From Bacillota bacterium (GTDB lineage Bacteria > Bacillota > Clostridia > Christensenellales > UBA3700): a DNA stretch of 64,000 nt. A program made the position numbers and the translations under genes. Location of the stretch: the NCBI GenBank assembly GCA_023396095.1, contig JAEWXG010000012.1, forward strand, positions 62,001 through 126,000, in the 5' to 3' direction. A model generated the notes under the pieces. That model had not been told where the DNA came from. It worked only from the letters and a program-made list of their open reading frames with translations, and ran no database searches. The stretch's first letter is position 1. Each line of letters opens with the position of its first letter. Shown here piece after piece: positions 8,701 to 17,452 of this stretch.

Positions 8701-9464
8701 GGATCTTCAATATTTTTTCCTGTTTGTATACAAAGCAAAACATCATGACTTTCTGCATCTTCCCTATTTAAATAATGAACATCATTTGTTGCAATTAATT
8801 TAATATTTAGTTTTTTAGCCATTTCAATAATCTTAGGATTAACAAATTTTTGGTCCGGCAAATCATGATTTTGGATCTCTAAATAATAATCTTCCCCAAA
8901 TAAATTTTTCATATATTCAGCATGTTCATACGCAGCATTAAAACGCTGTTGTAAAAACATTTGTGATATTTGCCCTTGTATACATGCTGATAAACAAATT
9001 AACCCTTTAGAATGTTTTTCCAATAAATTTAGATCAATTCTTGGCTTGCTATAAAATCCTTCCGTATAAGACAAAGACGATAATTTTACCAAATTTCTAT
9101 ATCCTTCTTCATTTTTTGCTATTAAAATTAAATGATATCTTTCTTTAGAATTAATGGACATACCACCTTTTACTGTCATATCATGAGCCACATAAAACTC
9201 CGATCCCATTAAAAGTTTTAAATACTCTGGTTCCTTTGCATTTGGATCTTCTTTCAACTTATTTTTATATTCTTCTTTTAAATTTTTGTTAAAGGCATCG
9301 AATGCCGTTTGGGCTTTATATAATGCCATAATATTACCATGGTCCGTAATTGCAACCGCTCTCATTCCCTTATCATAAACATTCTTTGCCAACTCACTGA
9401 TTTTACAAGCCCCATCTAAAAGACTATATTCTGTGTGTAAATGCAAATGTGTAAATTGTCTCAT
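5751..9464 (-). CDS. dnaE: DNA polymerase III alpha subunit DnaE
   Basis: About 1237 residues: N-terminal PHP domain (FTHLHLHTEYSLLDG), polymerase core with catalytic aspartates in PDFDIDF (about residue 420) and KMDFLALNTLTD (about 580), helix-hairpin-helix and an OB fold near 1030-1130. No DEDD exonuclease insert, so DnaE rather than PolC. Three ATGs are possible (9476, 9467, 9464); GGAG at 9471-9474 gives correct spacing only to 9464. Follows whiA closely. The replicative or lesion-bypass role depends on whether a polC exists elsewhere. Confidence 0.97.
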   Translation of the reverse strand: MRQFTHLHLHTEYSLLDGACKISELAKNVYDKGMRAVAITDHGNIMALYKAQTAFDAFNKNLKEEYKNKLKEDPNAKEPEYLKLLMGSEFYVAHDMTVKGGMSINSKERYHLILIAKNEEGYRNLVKLSSLSYTEGFYSKPRIDLNLLEKHSKGLICLSACIQGQISQMFLQQRFNAAYEHAEYMKNLFGEDYYLEIQNHDLPDQKFVNPKIIEMAKKLNIKLIATNDVHYLNREDAESHDVLLCIQTGKNIEDPTRLKFNNDQYYLKTYDEMLEIFPHVQEALDNTQEIVDKCNVVITPHKLFPPYRPSTGETAEEFLRRISYEGLEKRYKTITDEIRERADIELGVIISMGFAEYYLIVWDFIYYAKSKKIPVGPGRGSGVGSIIAYAIGITDVDPLKYNLIFDRFLNPERVSNPDFDIDFCFARRHEVIEYVIEKYGQEKVCQIITFGTLAARNVFKSVAKVYGMSFEESNKYTKFISPKASLDQVLGIKKPKPGEDDFSSAELIDLYNNNVQIKKILDVSRKLEGMPKNTGTHAAGVVICKEVISDYVPLYLSGGFLNTQFTKDEVEKLGMLKMDFLALNTLTDIDLAKKYVQKKTGEVINFNELGYEDPNVYELIASGDTYGVFQLESGGMQKFMKNYKPSCMEDIIAGISLYRPGPMENIDKYIQCKRNPELVKYLHPKLEKILNVTYGYMVYQEQVMQIVKELAGYSFGGADAIRRIMSKKKPKEMEKEKVRFLYGYPETKEERHPDGTIKIPYQAPAKGAVNMGVSEEVATKIYEEMSKFAAYAFNKSHAAAYAHISYQTAYLKRYHFLEFITAMLNNRISKFDDLKKYLYYLMSKDIRILPPDINKSGMYFSVENNAVRFGMLALKEVGEKIVDEIIGERDKNGEYKSFEEMVRRLDVKSLQKKTLIALVQAGAFRSCGQNISTLMIGGELYIKNEIERRKTVEEGQLTLFDLYDINLLGDAQEEYESIEVVQEYPLIDVLRMEKNVCHMYITGHPLESYKDLVEKEKYFTLFEIVDLINVQAEEKNDDNDEEEQSIDEEENVELSLLKREYDKKQVKFLAEINDLKIKKTKTGNEIAIMNLSDQYGTIAAVMFNTALKKFKSYLNDYSIAIFSGRLDLDKDAGKPQIMIDVVEILKVDEMPNEVFPIENDETFKKIYFNWKDLTNDTQNKLIEILRYYPGNVECCKVVIDENGNKKAYKLMQSIDFNYACKLELDKLIGEENYKASK

Positions 9465-9480
9465 CATATTCTCCATTTAA

Positions 9481-10416
9481 TTAATCTATACCTTCAGCAA
9501 TATCCATAATCTTTTTAAATCTGTGATTTATTCCACTTTTACTAATTCCAACAATAGCTGCAATTTCATCCAATGAAAGCTCTTTATTGTTAATTCTTAT
9601 TTCAGCAACTTCTTTTAATTTCTTATCCAATTTATCAAACTGATTAGCATTAATAATCTTTTCAATAGCAAAATATTGTGCTTCTGAAGCATTTATGGTC
9701 TTATCTAAGTTCGCTATATAACAATTATTTTGTCTATTAATTTGATTTCTAATTGTTCTGTTCGCAATTATATTATTCATCTCAAACACGATATCACTAG
9801 CGCCCAATAACGCTAAAACATCACTAATTTGAGAACTGTCCTTTAAATATACCGAAAACATGTCCTCTCTCTCAATTTCTTTTCCATTAATCCCATAGTT
9901 TGCTAGTATACTCACAACAAAATCTGCAACTTCTTTATCCTTCAATAAAAATTCTAAATGGTACCCCTGCTTTTCATCCACATCCGGAAAATATATACTC
10001 CCTTGGGATAAAAAAATTGCTTGTATGAAAGCCACGGTTTCTTCTGGCTCATATTTGATATTATGGAATGGGAATATTTTTATTATCTTGCCTTCTTTGT
10101 TAAATTCACACCATTTCAAATCAGATAATATTTTATAAACAGTTTTACCTTCAATAATACCTTTATAAACTTTTTTTGCTGCATTTGTTGTTGTATATTC
10201 TATACTAATTGTATCTTTATATATCCCCTGAAAATATTCATTAAACTTAAATAAAGTTCTATAATTGTGAGAAACTATTTCAATTTTTAATGTATTATTA
10301 TCATTCTCTAAAATCCCATCTGCCTTCAAAATTCCATTCATAAAAGCTAAAATTGATTTTTTTTCACTTATATTATTTGTTAGCAATTCTTCATATACTT
10401 CATTTGTTCTATTCAT
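9481..10416 (-). CDS. whiA: DNA-binding protein WhiA
   Basis: 311 residues. The N-terminal half resembles a LAGLIDADG-like fold (FMNGILKADG; FIQAIFLSQGSIYFP) and the C-terminus is the WhiA helix-turn-helix: EVAEIRINNKELSLDEIA followed by GISKSGINHRFKKI. WhiA affects cell division and chromosome segregation in Firmicutes. Gene order PHP-whiA-dnaE-pfkA resembles the conserved clostridial neighbourhood, but rapZ and yvcK (gluP), which normally sit beside whiA, are not here. The start has no obvious SD sequence. Confidence 0.93.
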   Translation of the reverse strand: MNRTNEVYEELLTNNISEKKSILAFMNGILKADGILENDNNTLKIEIVSHNYRTLFKFNEYFQGIYKDTISIEYTTTNAAKKVYKGIIEGKTVYKILSDLKWCEFNKEGKIIKIFPFHNIKYEPEETVAFIQAIFLSQGSIYFPDVDEKQGYHLEFLLKDKEVADFVVSILANYGINGKEIEREDMFSVYLKDSSQISDVLALLGASDIVFEMNNIIANRTIRNQINRQNNCYIANLDKTINASEAQYFAIEKIINANQFDKLDKKLKEVAEIRINNKELSLDEIAAIVGISKSGINHRFKKIMDIAEGID

Positions 10417-10426
10417 TTTTTAAACT

Positions 10427-11224
10427 CTACTTAAATAAATTTTCTACCGAGGTAAAATTATGTGACCTCAATTTGATAAAGCGATTCCCAATATTATCAA
10501 TCCTTTCGATTGGTACATTAAATTTTTTAATAATGCTCAACGCAAAATCTACTTTACCGATATTATTAACTTTATGCGCATCAGAATTCAAAACAAACTT
10601 AACATTTGTTTTATTAAAAATTTGATCGTATTCATCATCCGTCAAATCACAATGCCTTGATGAAAGTTCTAGATATGTCCCATACTCTTCTGCAACTTTG
10701 GCAATTTCTAAAACATCCGTTTTAATCTCTCTATTAATATGTGAAATTATGTCTATTTTATATTTTTTAATAGCGTTTATATACATCTTTGTTGCTGCTG
10801 TTTTTTGCCGTTTTGTTTGCCACTTTGATGAAATTAATGAAGGAACAAAAATTTTAAAGGCATCTTTAATACTAGATGGAAGTGCCGTTTTATGATATCC
10901 ACATACTACTATATCCAATAGGCCTGGATATTTTCGAGGATAATCAATTTCGCCATTTTCTCCTTTAAAATTCATTTCTATGCCCAACAATACTTTTGTG
11001 GATAATGATGATGCATTAATATCATCTATTTCTTTTCTCATTTTTGGAAGATCAGACTCTCTTAGACCAAAAATCATATGATCTAACCCGTGATCAGTAA
11101 TTGCCAAATATTTTATACCTTTTGCACTTGCCATTTCATAATTATCTAAAATAGTGCCCTTCCCGTGGCTATATTTTGTATGAGAATGATAATCTGCATT
11201 AATTAATAGATTTTCCAAAATCAC
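10427..11224 (-). CDS. PHP-domain metal-dependent hydrolase
   Basis: Metal ligands of the PHP phosphoesterase family are visible: DYHSHTKYSHGKG near the N-terminus, AITDHGLDH, GIEMNF, GYHKT, HINRE and C-terminal NSDAHK. Size (about 265 residues) and pattern fit the YcdX-like/histidinol-phosphatase-like group found next to rapZ-yvcK-whiA in Clostridia. Substrate unknown. The start is uncertain: no ATG is available, and TTG at 11233, GTG at 11224 or TTG at 11218 could serve. Confidence 0.82.
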   Translation of the reverse strand: MILENLLINADYHSHTKYSHGKGTILDNYEMASAKGIKYLAITDHGLDHMIFGLRESDLPKMRKEIDDINASSLSTKVLLGIEMNFKGENGEIDYPRKYPGLLDIVVCGYHKTALPSSIKDAFKIFVPSLISSKWQTKRQKTAATKMYINAIKKYKIDIISHINREIKTDVLEIAKVAEEYGTYLELSSRHCDLTDDEYDQIFNKTNVKFVLNSDAHKVNNIGKVDFALSIIKKFNVPIERIDNIGNRFIKLRSHNFTSVENLFK

Positions 11225-11365
11225 TACCAGCAAGTTTTACTTGTTCCTTATTAATATTCTATATTATATTAACATGCTAATGGGGAGTATTCATCTTATT
11301 TAAAAATTTTTATTTGTTAAATTTTTATTATATTAATTGCTTTAACTTTTATTACAAAGTTTTGA

Positions 11366-11371
11366 TATAAT
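11366..11371 (+). promoter_or_regulatory. -10 element (TATAAT) placed for a leaderless message
   Basis: TATAAT at 11366-11371, with TTAACT 18 bases upstream as a weak -35. The ATG at 11379 begins seven bases after the -10, where transcription would normally start, and no SD sequence precedes it. Confidence 0.5.
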
Positions 11372-11378
11372 TATGATT

Positions 11379-12224
11379 ATGGATAAACATACATTTTCTT
11401 TTGAAGATTTTCTAAACAAAATAGGATTTCAAGACAATGAAATCGAAAAAATCAATAATGTGTCGATCTCAAATTTCAAGGTTAACGTTTTCCAAAAAGC
11501 CTTAACGATTAATGAATATTTATTTTACAGCTTATTAAGTAATAGCAAAGCAAAAGATATTGAACTTTATAATTTAAAACTATTCCTTTTGCTAGCATAT
11601 AATCAATTTAATAAATCATTAAAATTTTTCATTACTGAAGAAGCCGCTCTTACTCATTACTCAACACTACTTACAATAGCCGTGAATGATAAATTGAAAT
11701 TAAAAAAATTAGGAATTTCAAATATTATTTATGCTACTCGCTTGATTAATCAAAGAATAGTTCGGCTTTCCTGTCTTGAGTTTCAAGAAGTCATGTTAAA
11801 AAAAGAAACTGTTTTAGGAGAAAAAAAATATAAGAAACGAACAAAAGCCGTTAATATCATTATCCCAGATTTTACGCAATTTACATACGAAAAAGCTAAA
11901 AATGATTTATTAACAGCTTTTAAAAAATATAAAAAATATAGTCTATATGTATGTGCTCATTGGATGTTAAGCCCTAAATTTTTAGATAATTTAGATTCTA
12001 ATCACGATATAATTAAATTTGCTAAATTATTTAAAATTTATCACGTCTTCAATGAAACCCAAAATCCTGAACTTGAAATTATAAAAACGTATAAAAGCAA
12101 AAAAGAGCATACTAATATAGAAAATGATTTGATTGATTTAATAAAAAAATATTCCTTAGAAAAAACTTCAATAGGTCTTGCTAGAGGAATATTTATTAAA
12201 AACGAAGTAAAATCTATTTTATAA
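11379..12224 (+). CDS. Acyltransferase-like protein (NAT_N/GNAT_C type, tentative)
   Basis: About 281 residues with no signal peptide or membrane segment. The C-terminal third contains CAHWMLSPKFLDNLDSNHDI followed by an aromatic-rich strand, which resembles the C-terminal GNAT-like half of clostridial acyltransferase-domain proteins; the N-terminal helical half fits the partner domain of the same family. I infer an N-acyltransferase of unknown substrate. ATG at 11373 is possible, but 11379 fits the promoter. The 3' end overlaps the 3' end of lysC by 11 bases in convergent orientation. Confidence 0.55.
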   Translation: MDKHTFSFEDFLNKIGFQDNEIEKINNVSISNFKVNVFQKALTINEYLFYSLLSNSKAKDIELYNLKLFLLLAYNQFNKSLKFFITEEAALTHYSTLLTIAVNDKLKLKKLGISNIIYATRLINQRIVRLSCLEFQEVMLKKETVLGEKKYKKRTKAVNIIIPDFTQFTYEKAKNDLLTAFKKYKKYSLYVCAHWMLSPKFLDNLDSNHDIIKFAKLFKIYHVFNETQNPELEIIKTYKSKKEHTNIENDLIDLIKKYSLEKTSIGLARGIFIKNEVKSIL

Positions 12225-13530
12225 ACGCTTTATAAATTGCTTTAATCGCATTTTCATAATCAGACGATTGAACACCAAGAATAATATTTAATTCACTACT
12301 TCCTTGATCAATCATTCTAATATTTATATTAGCTTTTGCTAGAGCAGTAAATATAATCGATGCAGTTCCAACTTTATTAGACATTCCGTGCCCAACTACT
12401 GCTATAATTGCAATATCGTTAATTATTTCAATTTTATCAGGGCTTACAGTTTCTTTTATTGTTTTGATTAATTTTTCAGTATTAATTCCTAAATCACTTT
12501 CTGCTATAACAACACTAATAGTATCAATACCAGATGGCATATGCTCAAATGAAATACCAAATGTCTCTAAAATCGATAGAACTTTCCTTGCAAAGCCTAA
12601 TTCACTATTCATCATTGATTTTTCAATATAAATTATTGAATATCCCTTTCTCCCCGCGATACCTGTAATTGTCTCTTCCATATTACATTCACCTATATTA
12701 GACACAATTCTAGTACCAGGATTATCTTTTTCAAATGTATTTCTTATATTAATTGGTATTGACAATTTTCTAACTGGAAAAATGGATTCTGGGTGTAACA
12801 CATCAGCGCCCATATATGCAAGCTCTCTTAATTCTCTGTATGTTAAAGTTGATATTCTTTTTGGATTTTCTATTATTCTTGGGTCAGCCACCATGAAACC
12901 ATTTACATCTGTCCAATTCTCGTAAACATCTGCTTCTAATGCTCCGGCAATAATTGCACCAGTTATGTCAGAACCTCCACGGCTAAAAGTCTTGATATTA
13001 TCAAACTCATCCATTCCATAAAATCCAGGAATTACAGCATACTTAACATTTTTTAATCTTTTTCTAATTTTTAAATTAGTTGCTTCTTTCTGCCACTCAC
13101 CTTCTTCATTAAAAACAATTAATTCAGTAGCATCTATAAATTCATAGCCTAATGCTTTTGATAGAACTAATGCTGATAGATATTCACCACGTGATGCACA
13201 AAAATCAGCCGTTCTATATTTAAGCATATCATTTTCAGTTTCGTGCAAGTAACTTGCAATATCAAAATCTAAATTTAAATCACTAGCAATTTCTAAAAAG
13301 CGATCACGTATTTTAGAAAAAGTAACTCTACATTCATTCGCTAGTTCAATATCGTGGTAGCAGACATATAATAAATCCGTAACTTTTTTATCTGTCTTAA
13401 ATCTTTTTCCGGGGGCAGAAACAATTACAAATCTTCTCTCTGGATCCTCTTTTACTATTTCACATACTCTTTTTATTGAACTGGCATCTGCCATTGATGT
13501 TCCACCAAATTTTAAAACTTTAAGTCCCAT
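12214..13530 (-). CDS. lysC: Aspartate kinase
   Basis: 438 residues. Kinase domain: KFGGTSMADA at the N-terminus, SAPGKR, CASRGEYLSA and FSRGGSDITGA; C-terminal tandem ACT domains give feedback control. Catalyses ATP-dependent phosphorylation of aspartate, the entry to lysine, threonine and methionine. The start at 13530 is set by GGAG six bases upstream; the reading frame is open further upstream but lacks family similarity. Follows the DUF1015 gene by 13 bases. No lysine riboswitch is visible. Confidence 0.95.
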   Translation of the reverse strand: MGLKVLKFGGTSMADASSIKRVCEIVKEDPERRFVIVSAPGKRFKTDKKVTDLLYVCYHDIELANECRVTFSKIRDRFLEIASDLNLDFDIASYLHETENDMLKYRTADFCASRGEYLSALVLSKALGYEFIDATELIVFNEEGEWQKEATNLKIRKRLKNVKYAVIPGFYGMDEFDNIKTFSRGGSDITGAIIAGALEADVYENWTDVNGFMVADPRIIENPKRISTLTYRELRELAYMGADVLHPESIFPVRKLSIPINIRNTFEKDNPGTRIVSNIGECNMEETITGIAGRKGYSIIYIEKSMMNSELGFARKVLSILETFGISFEHMPSGIDTISVVIAESDLGINTEKLIKTIKETVSPDKIEIINDIAIIAVVGHGMSNKVGTASIIFTALAKANINIRMIDQGSSELNIILGVQSSDYENAIKAIYKAFIK

Positions 13531-13543
13531 ATATATCTCCGTA

Positions 13544-14734
13544 TTATAAAATCTTTCTTCCTTCAAAATAATATCTTTTATCTTCTGCAATCCCCATTGA
13601 AAATGCTTTGCGTGGAAGAACTCCCCTACGACTAACATAATCAAAAAGTTGATTCTTCTGTATAGTTGGCATAAATATTGCAATACCATTTTTAGCGTTT
13701 GCAACTTCAATCAAATAATCATCCCCATGTATATAATCAATTTCAACTTGATTGTTGTTTTTAATATACTCATCAAGGGCATCTTGAATGTCTTTAATTG
13801 CATCCGTTGCCTCTTTTACCTTCAAAAGATATTCTACTCCTCCATAAAACATCTTAACAACATTATTCCCAGATAATTTATTTTGTAAATATTGAATTAA
13901 ATCTTGACCCGCATTTAAAACAACTCTATGTATAGGTTCAAATTCTAAACTATCATCATAGATACTTACCAACTCACAAAGAGCATATTGAGCTGGATGC
14001 CCCTGTTTAGCCCCTTGCTTTTTTAAATTTTCCCAATTAGCTTTTGCCGCCGCTAAAGAATGATTACCATCTCCAACAGCAAATAACATCTGCGGATTAT
14101 TATTTAAAAGTTTCATTATAGTTTCTACTACAACATCACTATTAGGAACCTTATACCCAGTTAAGTGTCCGCCGTTCATATTTAACTTGAAATCATATAA
14201 CTTCCTCATTGAAGAAACATTCTGATATAACTTCTTTATAATTTGCTCTTTTTTATCATCCATTAACAACATAATATGAGGAAATTCTAATGTTGCATTT
14301 TTTCTTATTTCAATTCTCACCGGCAACCTTTCAACAACCGTCTTTTCTGTAGCCTTGATTAAAGCTGTATTGCACTCAGTGTAGTCGTAGTCGTCAAGAT
14401 TAATCTCAATCATAATTCCTAATCTTTTTTTGCCATTTTTAAGTTCTCTCTCTACTAAAATAAGTGAAGCACATTCAACAAAATTTTTATCATTTTGATA
14501 TTTTTTCATCGTCTCATTAATTTGATCAATTTTATTGCTATTATCTTCAGATAAATAAATTTCAGGAAAAATCATATTCAAAATAGATACTTCATCCCCA
14601 ACAAATCCTCTAAGTTCATCCCAGTATTTAGGTTGAGACGTAAACTGATCGCAAGCAATTACAGCATATTTTGATTTATCAATTCCTTCTTTTGGTAAAA
14701 GAATTCTTGGAACTTTTACTACATTACTACTCAT
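13544..14734 (-). CDS. DUF1015 family protein
   Basis: 396 residues. Matches the clostridial DUF1015 pattern: RILLPKEGIDKSKYAVIACD then TSQPKYWDEL near the N-terminus, and the family hallmark VGDGNHSLAAAKANWE in the middle. A few families with this fold act on serine or nucleotides, but no function can be assigned here. Lies between cdaA (5 bases upstream) and lysC (13 bases downstream) in one transcription unit. Confidence 0.85.
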   Translation of the reverse strand: MSSNVVKVPRILLPKEGIDKSKYAVIACDQFTSQPKYWDELRGFVGDEVSILNMIFPEIYLSEDNSNKIDQINETMKKYQNDKNFVECASLILVERELKNGKKRLGIMIEINLDDYDYTECNTALIKATEKTVVERLPVRIEIRKNATLEFPHIMLLMDDKKEQIIKKLYQNVSSMRKLYDFKLNMNGGHLTGYKVPNSDVVVETIMKLLNNNPQMLFAVGDGNHSLAAAKANWENLKKQGAKQGHPAQYALCELVSIYDDSLEFEPIHRVVLNAGQDLIQYLQNKLSGNNVVKMFYGGVEYLLKVKEATDAIKDIQDALDEYIKNNNQVEIDYIHGDDYLIEVANAKNGIAIFMPTIQKNQLFDYVSRRGVLPRKAFSMGIAEDKRYYFEGRKIL

Positions 14735-14739
14735 CTTAA

Positions 14740-15561
14740 TTAATCCTCCGAATCAACGTTCAAATCGCCTTTTAAAACCTCTAAAATTTGTTCGTTTAAC
14801 TGCTCTGGTGTCATATATCTCTTTAAGCGTCCACCTATTGCAATACTAATAACTCCATTTTCTTCACTATTTACTACCGCTAATACATTCATACTTTCAC
14901 TAACACCAATTGCTGCCCTATGTCTTGTCCCTAATTCTGGAGATATTGCAGATGAATCGGAGTTTGGCAATAAACAACCGGCCGCCAAAATCATATCCCC
15001 CTTTATTAGAACCGCACCATCATGAAGAGGTCCTTTAGTAGAAAAGATACTCTCAAGCAATGATGCAGAAACTTTAGCATTTAGAATTGTTCCTGATTCA
15101 ATTAATTTATCATCAAAATCATCAGGTGTTATTACCATCAATGCCCCAACACTATTTTTTGAAAAAGTTCTACAAGCCTTAACTATTTCTGAAGAAGCAA
15201 CTATTAAATCTTCTTCAGATGATCTTGTAATTAATACCTTGCGTCTATCTAACGATCTTGCAAGCCTTGTCATAAGTGTCCTTATATCTTGTTGATAATG
15301 CATTATATTTATAACAATCAAGGCAAAAAAACCCATTCTAATCAAATCTAAAGTAATTGTCAAATTTCCTGTATATTTATTAATTATCCAAATAATCACA
15401 TAAAAAATGAGAAATAGTAAATTTACTAAAAAAATACGCATTGCTTTTTTATGTTTATAAAAAAAGAATAAAGGAATAAGCATACAAGCTATTAAAATAA
15501 CATCAAAAACTATCGACCAATGCGCTTTTGCTGTTGCTCCTAATTTTAAAATTGCAAACAT
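14740..15561 (-). CDS. cdaA: Diadenylate cyclase CdaA
   Basis: 273 residues: three hydrophobic segments (about 16-35, 41-59, 72-86), a short coiled linker, then the DAC domain with DGA at 181-183 and RHR at 213-215, the catalytic motifs. Makes c-di-AMP from two ATP; this messenger controls potassium and osmolyte balance in Firmicutes. The usual neighbours cdaR (YbbR) and glmM are missing; instead the gene is followed by DUF1015 and lysC. The region upstream has at least one -10/-35-like pair on the minus strand. Confidence 0.95.
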   Translation of the reverse strand: MFAILKLGATAKAHWSIVFDVILIACMLIPLFFFYKHKKAMRIFLVNLLFLIFYVIIWIINKYTGNLTITLDLIRMGFFALIVINIMHYQQDIRTLMTRLARSLDRRKVLITRSSEEDLIVASSEIVKACRTFSKNSVGALMVITPDDFDDKLIESGTILNAKVSASLLESIFSTKGPLHDGAVLIKGDMILAAGCLLPNSDSSAISPELGTRHRAAIGVSESMNVLAVVNSEENGVISIAIGGRLKRYMTPEQLNEQILEVLKGDLNVDSED

Positions 15562-15696
15562 AAACTAATCTCCCGAGGTAATAAAATAACTACTTTGATA
15601 CTATTATATATATATAATTTCAAAAATAAAGTAAATTGCAATTCCCTTTATAAATTTTCATTAATATAATGCATAAAACGAAAAGTCAAAATGATA

Positions 15697-16698
15697 TTAA
15701 TTTACCATAATAAAACACACGGCTAACTGTAGAGCCGTTGAAGCATTAATTTTCCCTTGATGTAATGAAAACATTATTTGATCTAATTTTTCAACTATCG
15801 TTTTTAATTGCAAAGGCTTATAGTTTTTAGACGCAACTCTAGCCAATTTTACAGGATATTCATGAACTGATAACTTCTTGGCTATATCACTATTTGTTTC
15901 TGAAGATAAAGATACATCAAACATTAAATGGTATTGATTGCAAATTTGTGAAAAGAAACTATCTTCCTTAACTCCTCTCCTTAAACATCTAGACAATATT
16001 CTAAATGCATCATTATTATCTTTTTTGGACAGAGCATTTGCAATATCATAAATCTCATTTTCTAGAACATCAATTGAGATTAAATCAATATCATCGTTAG
16101 TAATATCCTTATATCCTAAATCATACAAAAAAATTTTCTCTAATTCTGTTACGGCGACTTTTAAATTTTTGTTGGTCTTTGCAAACAAATATGATGCAGT
16201 TGCATTGTTTAATCTATATCCATTTTCTTGAGCATAATTAACTAAATATAATATATAATCATTTGCACTTTGATATGGAGAAATATCTATTTTGTTGACA
16301 TAATTATAAATTGGTTTAAAGGTTCCATTAGTATCAAAAATGATAACATATGTATCATCAGTTTTAATATTAACAAGAATATTTAATTTTTCTAAAAATT
16401 CTTTTTTCGAATCTTGTGAAAATTCTCTAACAAAAATAATTTTATTCCCTTCGAATAATGACGGCGTTGAAAACTCTTCAATAACATCATCAATTGTACT
16501 ATCTTTTTCAAAAACAAATTTAGTTGAGAATATGGCATTGCTTTCAGCTAAAGAGTTAAAAAATTCTAAAGTTTTAGCATAAAATAACTCCTCATATTCA
16601 TTGTTTGAGGTCGAAAAATTAGCTGCAATAAAAACATTACAACTAATATTTTTCAAATCAATGGTTTGCAATTGTGATGGTCTAATTTCTAATAACAT
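15697..16698 (-). CDS. holA: DNA polymerase III delta subunit HolA
   Basis: 333 residues. Fits HolA: N-terminal degenerate AAA+ half with SNNEYEELFYAK and the acidic stretch EFSTPSLFEGNKIIFVREFS, a middle helical part with FAKTNKNLKVAVTELEKIFLY, and a C-terminal collar domain. Part of the clamp loader that opens the beta clamp. Its ATG overlaps the ppa stop by one base. Confidence 0.88.
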   Translation of the reverse strand: MLLEIRPSQLQTIDLKNISCNVFIAANFSTSNNEYEELFYAKTLEFFNSLAESNAIFSTKFVFEKDSTIDDVIEEFSTPSLFEGNKIIFVREFSQDSKKEFLEKLNILVNIKTDDTYVIIFDTNGTFKPIYNYVNKIDISPYQSANDYILYLVNYAQENGYRLNNATASYLFAKTNKNLKVAVTELEKIFLYDLGYKDITNDDIDLISIDVLENEIYDIANALSKKDNNDAFRILSRCLRRGVKEDSFFSQICNQYHLMFDVSLSSETNSDIAKKLSVHEYPVKLARVASKNYKPLQLKTIVEKLDQIMFSLHQGKINASTALQLAVCFIMVN

Positions 16699-17231
16699 TA
16701 CTTAACTTTAAATTTTAGTTTATATTGTTCAATATTATCTCTTATAACATTTTCTGCATCTGTTCTATCGTGAATTTCAAGAACTTGCATTTCCTTACCT
16801 TCTAATTCTTTATAAACCTTAAAGAAGTGTCTCATTTCATTTACAATATGTTGTGGTAATTCATCTACATCTTGATATATATTCCAGTTAGGATCTTTAA
16901 ATGGTATCGCAAGAATTTTTATATCAACTTTCCCCTGATCCGTCATTGCAATATAGCCGATTGGATAACATCTAACTAAAGCCATAGGAACTATTGGCTC
17001 AGAACATAAAACAAGAACATCTAATGGGTCGTTGTCATCTGCATAAGTTCTTGGTATAAATCCATAATTGGCAGGGTAATGTGTCGAAGTATATAAAATT
17101 CTATCTAATCTTAGTATTCCTGTCTCTTTATCTAACTCATATTTATTTTTTGAATATTTTGAAATCTCTATTACTGCTTCAAAATCTCTCGGCTTAATTC
17201 TTTCCGGTCTTATATCATGCCATATATTCAT
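16698..17231 (-). CDS. ppa: Soluble family I inorganic pyrophosphatase
   Basis: 177 residues with the family I signature DDNDPLD at 65-71 (metal-binding aspartates) and HYPANYGFIPRT just before it; the later DPNWN segment also fits. Hydrolyses PPi to phosphate. Notable because the same window carries a PPi-type phosphofructokinase that would use PPi as phosphate donor. Forms a two-gene unit with holA. Confidence 0.95.
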   Translation of the reverse strand: MNIWHDIRPERIKPRDFEAVIEISKYSKNKYELDKETGILRLDRILYTSTHYPANYGFIPRTYADDNDPLDVLVLCSEPIVPMALVRCYPIGYIAMTDQGKVDIKILAIPFKDPNWNIYQDVDELPQHIVNEMRHFFKVYKELEGKEMQVLEIHDRTDAENVIRDNIEQYKLKFKVK

Positions 17232-17337
17232 GTTGCACCTCTCATCTATATTATTATAATCACTTTCATCTTATTTTTCTACATATAAAATCACCTCGTT
17301 TTTAAAATTAGGGCTCATAAATTTTTTTATTGCAAAA

Positions 17338-17366
17338 TTGCATATTAAAAGCACTTATGTTATACT
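17338..17366 (+). promoter_or_regulatory. Promoter of the TM2 gene
   Basis: -35 TTGCAT (17338-17343), 17-base spacer, -10 TATACT (17361-17366). Predicts a start near 17373 and a leader of about 80 bases. Confidence 0.65.
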
Positions 17367-17384
17367 TCAAGATATAAATATTGA

Positions 17385-17440
17385 TGCTATTATATAGCAA
17401 AAATATTAAAATTATAGGACACTCAAGTTAGTGAGGTCCT
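17385..17440 (+). promoter_or_regulatory. Structured 5' leader of the TM2 gene
   Basis: Two hairpins fill the leader. The first is TGCTA/TAGCA (17385-17399). The second has a 9-bp stem: GGAC and CTCA (17417-17425, bulged A) pair with TGAG and GTCC (17432-17439), extendable by one A-T pair. The second ends one base before the SD sequence GAGGAG, so its folding could affect ribosome access. No known riboswitch class recognised. Confidence 0.5.
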
Positions 17441-17452
17441 GAGGAGTTATTT

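Noticed and set aside
12214..13710. Longer lysC starting at 13710
   Set aside because: The extra 60 codons lie antisense-free but out of frame inside the DUF1015 gene; SD and family start both point to 13530.
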